Part shown: positions 1 through 8,851 of the stretch, piece after piece | Position numbering within the stretch: position 1 is the stretch's first letter | Layout of the letters: every line of letters begins with the position of its first letter | Assembly (NCBI GenBank): GCA_019925795.1 | Contig: CM034305.1 | Span: forward strand, 57,958,573-58,022,572 | Origin: Dendrobium chrysotoxum | Taxonomy: Eukaryota; Streptophyta; Magnoliopsida; Asparagales; Orchidaceae | Direction of reading: 5' to 3' | DNA length: 64,000 nucleotides | Program-made: the position numbers and the translations under genes | The notes under the pieces: generated by a model | Databases searched by the model: none | The model's input: only the letters and a program-made list of their open reading frames with translations | Told to the model about the DNA's origin: nothing

Positions 1-245
1 AAGTAGTGAGCAGTGATCTGATTTTTAAAAAGAATAAGACAGTAAATAAAAGAGATGAATCAGTGAATAAAAAACTAGGTAGAAAATCACATCAAAGTAA
101 ATACTCAAATCAAATTAACGATAAGGCTAATACAGAAATCAGCAGAAGATATAGAACCAACTGAAAGCATATAATCAAATCAAAAACTAACTAACAGAAA
201 ACATAATAAAAACTCAGAGATATCAGAAATCTGCAATCATCAGAA
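1..245. other. Copia internal sequence downstream of pol; no gene seen
   Basis: A-rich stretch lying, on the minus strand, after the RNase H stop. I see no open frame, no polypyrimidine run (which would mark the polypurine tract of a minus-strand element) and no LTR start. It is most likely the untranslated tail between pol and the 3' LTR. Some SIRE elements carry an extra ORF here; none is visible. Confidence 0.5.
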
Positions 246-857
246 TCAAGCATTTATATCAATCACTCCTAATCTGGTCCTCAAAATGCTGAATAAGTCG
301 AAGGCCAGTGGTTTAGTGAATATGTCAGCCAGCTGATTTTTAGTTGCTACATGATGTAACTCAATATCCCCTTTTGTAACATGGTCCCTAATAAAGTGAT
401 GCCTTATATCAATGTGTTTGGTTCTAGAATGTTGGATTGGATTCTTAGAGATGCAGATGGCACTAGTATTATCACACAGAATAGAAATTGTGCCAACAGG
501 TAAACCTAAATCCAAAACTTGTTGCTTTAACCAAAGAACTTGGGCCACACAGCTTCCTAAGGCAATGTACTCAGCTTCAGTAGTGGAAAGTGCAACTGAG
601 TTCTATTTTCTACTGGACCAGGAGACTAAAGACTGTCCTATGAATTGACAAGTTTCAGAAGTGCTCTTTCTATCCACCCTACACCCTGCAAAGTCAGAAT
701 CAGAATACCCAAGGATCTCAAAGGAGGTGTTGTGCCTAGGGTACCAGATTCCTAGGTTTGGTGTCCATAAAAGATATCTAAGAATTCTCTTAACAGCAGT
801 CAGGTGGGACTCTTTAGGATCAGCCCGAAACCTAGCACAAAGATAAACACTAAACAT
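246..857 (-). pseudogene. Copia RNase H domain, broken by a stop
   Basis: Two consecutive minus-strand pieces (603-857 and 246-548) give a copia RNase H. The first has the connection and start of RNase H (YSDSDFAGCRVDRKSTSETC). The second has the second half (CDNTSAICISKNPIQHSRTK, then HIDIRHHFIRD and QLADIFTKPL). RNase H would remove the RNA strand during cDNA synthesis. An in-frame stop near 600 separates the pieces, after SWSSRK, where related elements continue uninterrupted. The C-terminus at 246 looks like the natural end of pol. Confidence 0.9.
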
Positions 858-917
858 AATATCAGGTCGGCTAGTAGTCAGGTAAAGCAGTGATCATATT
901 ATTCCTATATACTTCTT

Positions 918-1715
918 CTAATCAACAAATTTTCCACTTGAATCCTTATCTAACTGAACTGAGGAGATCATGGGAGTATTGATTGGCTTGGCTTTGTCCA
1001 TTTCATATTTCTTCAAAATATCCTTAGTGTATTTAGATTGATTGAGAAAGGTTCCATCATTCATTTGCCTAATGCTAAACCCCAAAAAGTAGGACAACTC
1101 TCCCATCATACTCATCTCAAACTCCTTACTCATTATTTTAGAAAACTCATCACATAAATATTTATCAGAAGATCCAAAAATGATATCATTAACATAAATC
1201 TGGACAATGAGTAAGTCATCCCCTATTCTCCTTAGAAAAAGGGTGGTGTCTACGCTCCCCTTAACAAACTCTCTTTCTAACAGGAATGTGCTAAGCCTCT
1301 CATACCAAGCTCTGGGTGCCTGTTTTAATTCATATAAGATCGTTTTTAATTTGTAAACATGATTTGGATATTGGAAACTCTCAAAACCTGGGGGTTGTTC
1401 TACAAAAATATTTTCTTTTATTACCCCATTTAAAAAGGCACTCTTGACATCCATTTGAAACAGCTTAAATCCCTTATAACAGGCAAAGGCTAGTAGCACT
1501 CTAATGGCTTCCAATCTAGCTACAGGGGCAAAGGTCTCCTCAAAATCAATCCCTTCTATCTGATTATACCCCTTAGCCACCAATCTTGCCTTATTTCTCA
1601 CCATAACACCAGAATCATTCATTTTATTCTTAAAGACATACTTGGTTCCCACAATACTTTGATTTCTAGGTCTTTCTAATAACTCCCAAATATTATTCCT
1701 TACAAACTGATTCAA
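918..1715 (-). pseudogene. Copia reverse transcriptase (RVT_2), active site YVND
   Basis: 265-residue open piece covering nearly the whole RVT_2 domain: the early motif KARLVAKGYNQIEGIDFEET, then FQMDVKSAFLNG with the first catalytic Asp, then the active-site box. The box reads YVND where copia elements have YVDD: GAT has become AAT, so one metal-binding Asp is lost and the enzyme should be dead. It is joined to the upstream integrase piece by a TAA stop at about 1719-1721, which in relatives is a glutamine codon (CAA to TAA is C to T). The downstream break at 858-917 separates it from RNase H. Confidence 0.93.
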
Positions 1716-1721
1716 TTCTTC

Positions 1722-2297
1722 TTACATAGATAAGATCCAAAACTCATCCGAAAGGGCTTGATTGATGTTGGTGGGTTCAGTCATTGAGATAAAGGCAGAG
1801 TGGTTTACTTCCTTCCTAAGTCCATGCCTAGTCCTAACACCTTCAGAAGGGTCTCCTAAGATCAGTTCTTTAGGATGACTCACAGAATATCTCCAATCTC
1901 TAGGCAGTGTGGTTTGAGGTTCTACCCTTTTCTCCAGATTTATATTTCCAACCCTTTGGATAACCTCAACAATCTCTTCATCTTCTACTTCAGATCTAGA
2001 CTCCTTAGGATCAGATTCATCAAACACTACATGGGTTATTTCTTCCACCACCAAAGTCCTCTTATTGAACACCCTAAAGGATTTCCCCACACTTGAATAT
2101 CCTAAGAACACTCCTTCATCAGATTTGGGGTCAAATTTTCCTAAGGGTGACTTCCCGTTGTTCAGAATGAAAACCTTACAGCCAAAGATATGGAGGTGGG
2201 ACAGATTTGGAGTTCTACCCTTAATGATCTCATAAGGTGTCTTGTTCAGTTTGACTCTCACATTCATCCTATTCAGCACATAACAGATAATGTTCAC
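1722..2297 (-). pseudogene. Copia integrase C-terminal part
   Basis: 191-residue piece with the end of the integrase core and the following conserved region: ICYVLNRMNVRVKLNKTPYE, then HIFGCKVFILN, GKFDPKSDEGVFLGYS and FRVFNKRTLVVEE, the usual copia IN C-terminal signature. An acidic linker to RT follows (residues ~115-135, ESRSEVEDEEIVEV). It is interrupted upstream by a stop near 2305, and ends at a TAA that in relatives would be read through into RT. Confidence 0.88.
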
Positions 2298-3070
2298 CGC
2301 TTCTGCCTAAAAGCATTTTGGAAGTGAATATTCGGCAAGCATGGCTCTAGCGGCTTCCACTAAGGTCCTGTTCTTCCTTTTAGCTACCCCGTTCTACCGA
2401 GGGGTCCTAGGAGCTGAAAAATTGTGACTAATCCCTTGCTCCTCACAAAAACTTCCAAATCTTTCATTTTCAAACTCCCCTCCATAATCACTATGGATGG
2501 TAATAATCTCACATCCTAACTTCTTCTGAATCCAAGTAGAGAAAGATCTAAACTCATCAAATAACTCAGATTTATGTGACAAAAATTTCACCCAAGTAAA
2601 CCTCGAATAATCATCTACAATTACAAACCCATAGACTCTCCCCCCTAAACTGGCAGTGCTAATAGGTCCAAAGAGGTCCATGTGAAGAACTTCTAAAGGT
2701 CTAGAGGTGCTAATATCCTTAACAGAGTGAAAGGAGGACTGGACTTGCTTCCATAACTAACAGGCATCACACAGGTGATCCTTAGTGAACTTAAGCTTGG
2801 GCACACCTCTAACTAAGTCCTTTTGGGTGACTCTCCTAAGGATTTTCATACTGGCATGACACAATCTCCTATGCCATAACCAAGACTCATCAGCAACAGT
2901 TTTTAAGCAAATTGAATTATCAGATTTAATGCAACTTACATCCAGCTTGTAGACGTTGTTGATCCTTTACCCCTGCAAAATAACTTCATCATTTAAGCTT
3001 AAAATGCAGCCAGTGGGCAGGAATTTGATGCTGTATCTCTTATCACACAGTTGACTGATGCTCAGCAAGT
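2298..3070 (-). pseudogene. Copia integrase zinc domain and catalytic core, E to K
   Basis: From 3070 down to 2298 the minus strand shows the pre-integrase zinc domain (LWHRRLCHASMKILRR ... HLCDAC, an HHCC pattern, about 2740-2890) and then the core. The open segment 2394-2681 has MDLFGPIS (first Asp), VDDYSRFTWV and IHSDYGGEFEN (second Asp). Just downstream, at about 2355-2400, the expected NGVVERKNR box is a stop followed by NGVAKRKNR: the catalytic Glu has become Lys (GAA to AAA). Several stops are also present (e.g. one after DAC at 2758). Integrase would have inserted the cDNA; this copy has lost the DDE triad. Confidence 0.88.
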
Positions 3071-3080
3071 TGTATTTCAG

Positions 3081-3266
3081 TCAATCTACAAGCAAAATAT
3101 TATCAATCATAAAATTCTTTGAATCACCAATTATACCTAAGCCTACCACCTTCCTGGTGGTGTTATCTCCAAGTGTAACCTTACCTCTAGCCCTGGCCTC
3201 CAGCGAAATGAACTGATTTGCATCTCCAGTCATGTGTCTAGAACATCCGCTGTCCAGGTACCACAT
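3081..3266 (-). pseudogene. Copia aspartic protease
   Basis: 61-residue open piece beginning MWYLDSGCSRHMTGD, the catalytic D-S-G of plant copia proteases, followed by GKVTLGDNTTRKVVGLGII. It lies between the second gag zinc knuckle and the pre-integrase zinc domain, as expected. The natural polyprotein has no start here; the ATG is simply the first Met of the open segment. It would process the Gag-Pol polyprotein. Confidence 0.88.
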
Positions 3267-3307
3267 GCTCTCACGAGGTCTTGCGTGAGAGCACCCCTAC
3301 AAAAATA

Positions 3308-3931
3308 TTAAACGTCAGTCTTAGGAACCCAAACAAGTTTGGGTTCCTTCTTATAAAAAGAAGAATGTAATGCATGCGTGCTGTGCTGTGAAACAGGCAG
3401 TTTGGGCCTCCACACCCAATGTGTACTACGGTGAACAGTACAGGTGTGGGAAATGTATCCTAACATGCCACATGAATAACATCTAACACCAGAAAAAGGG
3501 TTAACTAATCTACGTGAGTGATAGTGCCTCTTCTTAGATGTATATGAAACATGCTTTGATGAACTTGCAACAGATTTTTCAAAAGGTGACGGTGCATAAA
3601 ATTGTTCAAAAGTGGGTGGTTTTTTATTCTTTTTAAAAGCAGCGATTTTCACTCTTAAAAATTCATTCTCCTTGTTAAGACTAGCAATCTCAAAAGTTCT
3701 TGCACTTTCATTACTTTCTAAATCACATGCCATATCACTTAATTTCTTAAAAATAGTTTCTAATTCAACATGTGATAACTTTAATGCATCATGCTCAATA
3801 ATTAAATCAGAATGCTTTCTATTCAGTTCATCAAACTCATCAAGTAAAGACATGTGATTGCTATCAATAGTTGAATGATCTTTAACCAAAATATCATGCT
3901 CTTTTTGCAAAATCAAATAATCCAATTTCAA
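3308..3931 (-). pseudogene. Copia gag C-terminal part: coiled coil and degenerate zinc knuckle
   Basis: 207-residue piece. Residues 1-95 are a heptad-rich coiled coil (LILQKEHDILVKDHS ... LNKENEFLRVKIAAFKKNKK). Residues ~145-165 hold a second zinc knuckle, CYSCGMLGYISHTC, in which the usual His of C-x2-C-x4-H-x4-C is Tyr, so zinc binding is probably lost. The coiled coil plus second knuckle between gag and protease is typical of SIRE-like elements. Confidence 0.8.
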
Positions 3932-3994
3932 ACTAGCATGGGTTTTCTTAAGCTTCCTATACGATGCATGAATTTTTTCAGATACTTCAAGTAA

Positions 3995-4262
3995 TTAATC
4001 GTAAGTAAGCTCACATACCTCTTCCTGGTCCGACTGACCAGGGTGATCATCAGCCATTAGATAGAAGTTTGTTTCCTCCTCTTCAACTTCAGTCTCAGAG
4101 GAGTCGGATGCAGAGTCTGCCCAGAACGCCTTTTGTATCCGCTTCTTGTTCTTTCTGAACTTTGGTTTCTCTTCACCCTTCTCCTTGCTTGGGTGAGCCT
4201 TGAGTGTAGGACAATCCACCTTTATGTGTCCAGGCTTCCTGCATTCAAAACAAACAGATTCA
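3995..4262 (-). pseudogene. Copia gag first CCHC zinc knuckle and acidic linker
   Basis: On the minus strand, about 4262-4216 reads VCFECRKPGHIKVDCP, an intact C-x2-C-x4-H-x4-C knuckle. A basic then acidic linker (FRKNKKRIQKAFWADSASDS, then ETEVEEEE) runs to a stop at 3995. The knuckle would bind the genomic RNA during particle assembly. It is separated from the main gag piece by a stop at about 4305. Confidence 0.82.
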
Positions 4263-4306
4263 GATGAACCTTTAAAGTTTCTACTGGTCTTACCTTTGTT
4301 CCACTT

Positions 4307-5023
4307 TTAAAACTTCTTATTCTTCTTCCTTAGAAAGCTCTTGAATTGCCTTATGATTAAGGCAACATCATCACTATCAGACCCGGAAGTGCTAGCATCT
4401 GAATCTTTGGCCTTTAGCGCCACTGTCTTTTCCTTCTTTCGTTCACCTGCATCAAGTTGTCTTTGATTCACCCCTTGCTCGTAAGCAATGAGTGATCTAA
4501 GTAAACTGTCAATAGAGTAAGTATTTAAATCTTTAGATTCCGTGATCACAGTAATCTTAGCATCGTAAGAAGAAGGCAAATATCTAAGAATTTTGTTCAC
4601 TCTTTCGTAATTAGTTAATTCTCTTACTAGAGCATGCAAAGAGGTAACGATTTGAGTGAACCTTGTGTACATTTCTGAAATCGTCTCACTAGGTTTCATG
4701 CGAAAAAGTTCATAATCATGTAACAAGGTATTTAACCTAGACTGTTTGACTTCAGTTGTACCTTCATATGTTATACATAATCTATCCCAGATTTCTTTAC
4801 CCGTTGTACAAGTAGAAACACACATATAGTCTTTAGATTTTAAAGCATAAAAGAAACAGTTCAAACATTTTGTATTTAACTGTGTTAAATCACGATCATC
4901 AAAAGTCCAATCTGTAAATGGGAGTTCAGTTTTAATACCATTAACAAGTCTATGTGGTGCTTCATAACCATCTTTAACTAACATCCACATACGATAATTG
5001 ATTGATTGAAGAAAAGTAGACAT
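4307..5023 (-). pseudogene. Copia gag (UBN2-type)
   Basis: 238-residue gag body starting MSTFLQSINYRMWMLVKDGY, 136 bases inside the primer site. It has the UBN2/retrotran_gag pattern: WDRLCITYEGTTEVKQSRLN, YELFRMKPSETISEMYTRFT, and NKILRYLPSSYDAKITVI. It forms the virus-like particle core. This start is supported by a degenerate gag in the copia element at 24027, which begins at the same place (ATG TCT ACT TTC). It ends early at a stop before the zinc knuckle. Confidence 0.9.
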
Positions 5024-5158
5024 GCGTTTTTTCTAGAAATCAAAAGGAAGTTATCAAATAGCGGTGGTCTTGTAATAGAATAACCTTTAGCAGTATTACG
5101 ATTGTTATAGTTAGCCATGGATCAAATTCAAAAGTTTTTAAACTTAAAATTTGAATCC

Positions 5159-5171
5159 GGCTCTGATTCTA
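5159..5171 (-). promoter_or_regulatory. Primer binding site (initiator tRNA-Met type)
   Basis: The minus strand reads TAGAATCAGAGCC, a degenerate form of the TGGTATCAGAGC site that pairs with the 3' end of initiator tRNA-Met. It lies two bases inside the LTR end at 5174. The gag-only copia element has the same layout at 23873. Confidence 0.8.
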
Positions 5172-5814
5172 CTTGAAAGTTTGATAGGGATGTTAAGCCC
5201 TAGTGAACTAGTCCCGATGCTAACCAAGAGGGGGGTGAATTGATTATTTAAAAATTTTACTAGCAATAGAAAAATCTTTTCGATTCTTAGCAGTGGAAAT
5301 AATTAAACAAGAATGAAAAGATCAATCACAGATATTCAGCCAAGCAGTTAATATCGGAAAAGTAAAGTACAAAACAGAATCAGAAAAGCAAACCAGATTT
5401 TATAGTGGTTCGGTCAACTTGACCTACGTCCACTCCCCGGAGCCTCCCCTCTGGGTATTGCATTAAACAAAAAGTGACTCTCCTTTTGCTCCCACAGCAA
5501 GGCGGAGAAGCCTGTACAAAAATCTCCTTTCCACCACACGGTGAGGCAGAAAACCCAACATCCTTTTGCTTCCTCCTGAAGCAGGCAGAGAACCTGGAAT
5601 CTTCTTGCCGATGATCCTCTCCCAAAGAACACCGACATGACGAAAGATGACGAGCGGAGAAGATGACTCTGATCCGTGCTTGGAGCAACCTTAGTGAATC
5701 CCTCACTAACTCCCCCTCACACGATCCTTTCTCTCTATCCCAAACTCTCTCACTCTCTAGGGTTTCTCTGGACAGGAAAGTGGCAAAAGATTTTTCTTGT
5801 TCTAAGAAAAAGTT

Positions 5815-5823
5815 CTTTTATAG
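5815..5823 (-). promoter_or_regulatory. LTR TATA box
   Basis: The minus strand reads CTATAAAAG, a good plant TATA box, about 45 bases downstream of the palindrome array. Transcription of the copia element would start roughly 25-35 bases further on, near 5785. Confidence 0.65.
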
Positions 5824-5867
5824 GAGGGCTTAAAATTTGCCCTAAATCTCAACTGTTCGGCAAGAAT

Positions 5868-6545
5868 CATCCAGGACGATCGATAGATCGTCCTATACGA
5901 TCAGTTCAAAATCAGTTGTTTAAGCCTGGACGATCTGGCTCTTCTGGACGATCAGTAAACAAAATTGATCCTATCATCTCGTACGATCCTGCGATCATCC
6001 GGGACGATTAGTGCAAATCGAGGAATATCGTCCAGAAGACAGTTTGGGTCGTCCAGAGAACCTTGTGCTGGACGACTAAAAAATGACTTGATCGTCCAGG
6101 ACGATCGGGATATCGTCCTATACGATTAGTTCAAAAAGTGCCCAAATCATCCTGTACACAGTTCGGGTCGTATAGCTGAAATGCACTAGACGATCATAAT
6201 CGTCCGGGACGATCCTGCGATCGTCTAGGACGATGTGATCGTATCAATCAAATATAAATTGCTTTCCTTAATTACCAGATTAATTTAGGCATGATTGTAC
6301 CAAATCGTCCAGGACGATACACGTATCGTCCGGGACGATCAGACCAAATAACTTAAAATAAAAACTTTCCTAACTTGATCTGGCGGCTGAAAATTTCAGA
6401 TTTGAGCATATCGTCCCGTACGATCCAAAGATCGTCTAGGACGCTTGGCTTAATCAGGCCATCTTAACTTGGTCGCCCTAATTAGGGTTTCTATTTTTAC
6501 TTGATCGTCCAGGACGATGTGACTATCGTCCAGGATGATCTAAAC
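5868..6545. repeat. Array of palindromic ATCGTCC/GGACGAT motifs in LTR U3
   Basis: About thirty ATCGT or ACGAT cores in 680 bp, many paired as ATCGTCCNGGACGAT (e.g. 6093-6109, 6198-6214, 6303-6318). The spacing is irregular, so it is not a simple tandem repeat. It lies directly upstream of the LTR TATA box, and both LTRs of the related element at 22169-28237 have a similar but weaker array at the matching place. Confidence 0.85.
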
Positions 6546-6833
6546 AAAAATTTTAATAGAAACTCTAATTCACTCAACCTCTCCCCCTGAGTGTGTGTGT
6601 GCAAGGTTACTTAGCTAGGGGATCAGTTACATTACAATTGACTCAAGAAAAAGAAAATAATACACTTAGACACACTTGGACCCGATCTTGAGTTGGCTTG
6701 AGTTGCTCGTGATCTTTTGTGCCTGAAACGGGTTAGCCAAGCAAAAAATAATAGAGACATGTTTGTCATCATCAAAACCAGATTTGCAACACATTTTTTT
6801 TAAAATAAGCAACATATTTATCTTATTAATTCA

Positions 6834-7299
6834 GAGGGATTTCTTCCTGGGTACGGAACATGCTTTGCGCCATCATTTCAATGGTACTGATGATACACAA
6901 CAGCAGAGAGACATAAACACGGTTGTAGAGCTTTGTCGTGGGTTACTTACACAGTTACATATTCAAGACAAAGGATACTTTGATGACATTAGTGAGCATG
7001 ATGTTCCAATTTCAATGACCCAGGACGCGCCTCAACACTACAGTGGCTATGATGGACCCTCCTCCTATTATGATCAAGGGCACTCTGGGGACATCTTAAG
7101 TCAGCAGGTGCCAGCGGATTTGGAAGCATACCTTACCCTAGATTTTGTACGCAGCTCCCATCATACAGATGACATTGCTAAGGAAGAAGTAGATGAGGAG
7201 GAACATCACATGTTATGTCAAAGACACGACGACCTCCACAGCATTACACTCCAGGCACTGATGCGTTGCCACAGAGGCCACGTAGGTGACGTTAGTTGA
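6834..7299 (+). CDS. Unidentified protein, probable last exon
   Basis: An open frame runs to a TGA at 7297-7299. The upstream part of the frame (from 6763) lies in the copia LTR and is not part of the gene. A good 3' splice site (TTATTAATTCAG) ends at 6833, so I place the exon start at 6834, reading RDFFLGTEHALRHHF. The ~154 residues are hydrophilic, rich in His, Asp and Gln, with an acidic stretch (EEVDEEEHH) near the end. I recognise no domain. The composition resembles disordered C-terminal tails of plant mobile domain or phosphatase-7-long-form-like proteins, but that is a guess. The copia insertion 42 bases upstream would separate it from any earlier exons. Confidence 0.4.
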
Positions 7300-8291
7300 T
7301 ACTTTGTGGTATTGATGTTAGTGAATTATGTAATATGGACCTGAAGTAGTGTCTTTTTTGTGAAAAATTGATTGATTTGCTTTAACACCTTCTTTAGACT
7401 ACTTTATTGCATACGTACTAAGTGCATATTGATATAATTAAAATAGAGTTACATGATATCATTCTAATAAATATGAGAAAGTAGGAGAAAAAATAGTATT
7501 TAAGAACTTATGTTGTATAGGTTTTCTATGAATCAAAAGATTGTAAAGTAAAACAATTAAAGTCGTCTTCATTTGTGATTCAATTGTTAGAATATTTCAT
7601 TATCAAACTCAATTGCTATAATATTTTATTATGAATTTGTGATTTCTTTAATGCCTCAAGGCTTTTCTAAATTTCGCCATGGAATCTATTTGCTATAATT
7701 CATCTATACTATATTTGCACTATATTGCATCGATATCATTTTCAAGGCATATAATAAATCTTGAGTATAATGCCAATGTCCACTCCCGCAACATATTTGT
7801 ATAACTTTTGTTGAGACTTTAGAACTATATGAAAAATATAAGAAACGGATTCATTAAATATATTTTGATTTTACAATCAACTCAAAGTTGATGAAAAAGT
7901 TATTTGGTTTGGTTTGGTTTACAATCAACTCAAAGTTGTGATACACTTTTGCTTTGGTGGATTTTTATTGGGCAACTTTAGAAAAGAAAGTATTATTTGT
8001 TAAAATAAGTTTAAGTAGTTTATTTAGAAAATTAAATGTAAGGTAATTTTAATATTTCTGAGAAGTTTTGAAATATAAAGTAAATATAATTTTCAATTAA
8101 ATATAATTTCATATACACTAGAAAATATAACATAACTAACGTATTTATAATTGATTGTGGTGTGATATAGAAATATATTAAAAATTATAAATTATTGACG
8201 TAGTATAACTTAAATTTATTATTATAATATAATGAAGTATATGTGAAGTTATGTAAATAATTTATATGAATGAGTTGCTGCTAAATATGCA
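7300..8291. other. AT-rich stretch without genes
   Basis: No open frame or recognisable element. A 21-base direct repeat (TTTACAATCAACTCAAAGTTG) occurs near 7871 and 7919, around a short TTTGG run. It may be the 3' untranslated and downstream region of the exon at 6834-7299. Confidence 0.5.
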
Positions 8292-8309
8292 TTAAAATAT
8301 TTTAAAGAT
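8292..8309. repeat. Left copy of the LINE target duplication (18 bp)
   Basis: TTAAAATATTTTAAAGAT, identical to 13933-13950. The last T may be shared with the poly-A tail, so the exact edge is uncertain by one base. Confidence 0.93.
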
Positions 8310-8851
8310 TTTTTTTTTGGGAAAAATTGAGGGACTTGCCCATTTCATTAAAATGAACTAGTTACATGTAAGCGTACCAAAAACTATAAGTGCAGAGCAC
8401 CAAAAGAAAATTTTGGGAAATAAAAACCCCCAAGAAGGAAACAAAAAAACCAATTATGGAAGAAACAAAGCCAAAACCAAAGGCAACAAAAACAAAGAAG
8501 AAGCAGCGAGGGACCGGGCGGGCTCAGGGATTGCCTCCATCCAGACATCCTGGTTGCAGAAATCCTAAACCGAAGCCAAAACCATTACCGCACTGAGGAA
8601 AAACTGCCGTCCAAGGGAGAATGAGAGCAATCCAATCATCATTGCCCAGTCTACAGCTTCAAGAGCTGAAGCTGGAGCTGCAGCAAGGAGAGAAGAGAAC
8701 ATGCTGCACACCCCCAACCAATTTCCGTCTTCCATCCGAATTCCGCAAAACAAAAACACCAGAGACGATCGAAGAGGAGAGAAGCAGGGAGGAGAGAAAG
8801 ATGCTGCACACCCCCCATCCAAATCCGTCCATAACCAACAACACAACCACC

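Larger units (their letters stand above)
1..6791 (-). mobile_element. SIRE-like Ty1/copia retrotransposon, 3' end outside window
   Basis: Reading on the minus strand, the order is 5' LTR (6791-5174), tRNA-Met-type primer site, gag, protease, integrase, reverse transcriptase, RNase H: the Ty1/copia order with integrase before RT. The UBN2-type gag followed by a coiled coil and a second zinc knuckle, and the protease context DSGCSRHMTGD, suggest the SIRE/Maximus group (moderate confidence). The coding region is broken by many stops and frameshifts, and key catalytic residues of IN and RT are changed, so the copy cannot move by itself. The 3' LTR and polypurine tract must lie left of base 1: none is seen in 1-245. 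The right flank begins CATTT (6792-6796); the matching TSD copy is outside the window. Confidence 0.93.
5174..6791 (-). repeat. 5' LTR of the SIRE-like copia element
   Basis: 1,618-bp LTR. On the minus strand it starts TGTTGCAAATCTGG at 6791 and ends ...AACTTTCA at 5174. U3 holds the palindrome array (5868-6545), then a TATA box, then a transcribed part with an AACCACTATAAA-type segment (about 5396-5416) and the common copia U5 motif CAATTCACCCCCCTCTTGG (about 5226-5244). The same blocks occur in the same order in both LTRs at 22169 and 26475, which fixes the ends. Confidence 0.88.

Noticed and set aside
5380..5706. 108-residue minus-strand Cys-rich frame, possible small secreted protein
   Set aside because: It lies in the copia LTR leader, and the homologous LTR segments at 23215-23490 and 27503-27842 read differently with stops; no signal peptide.
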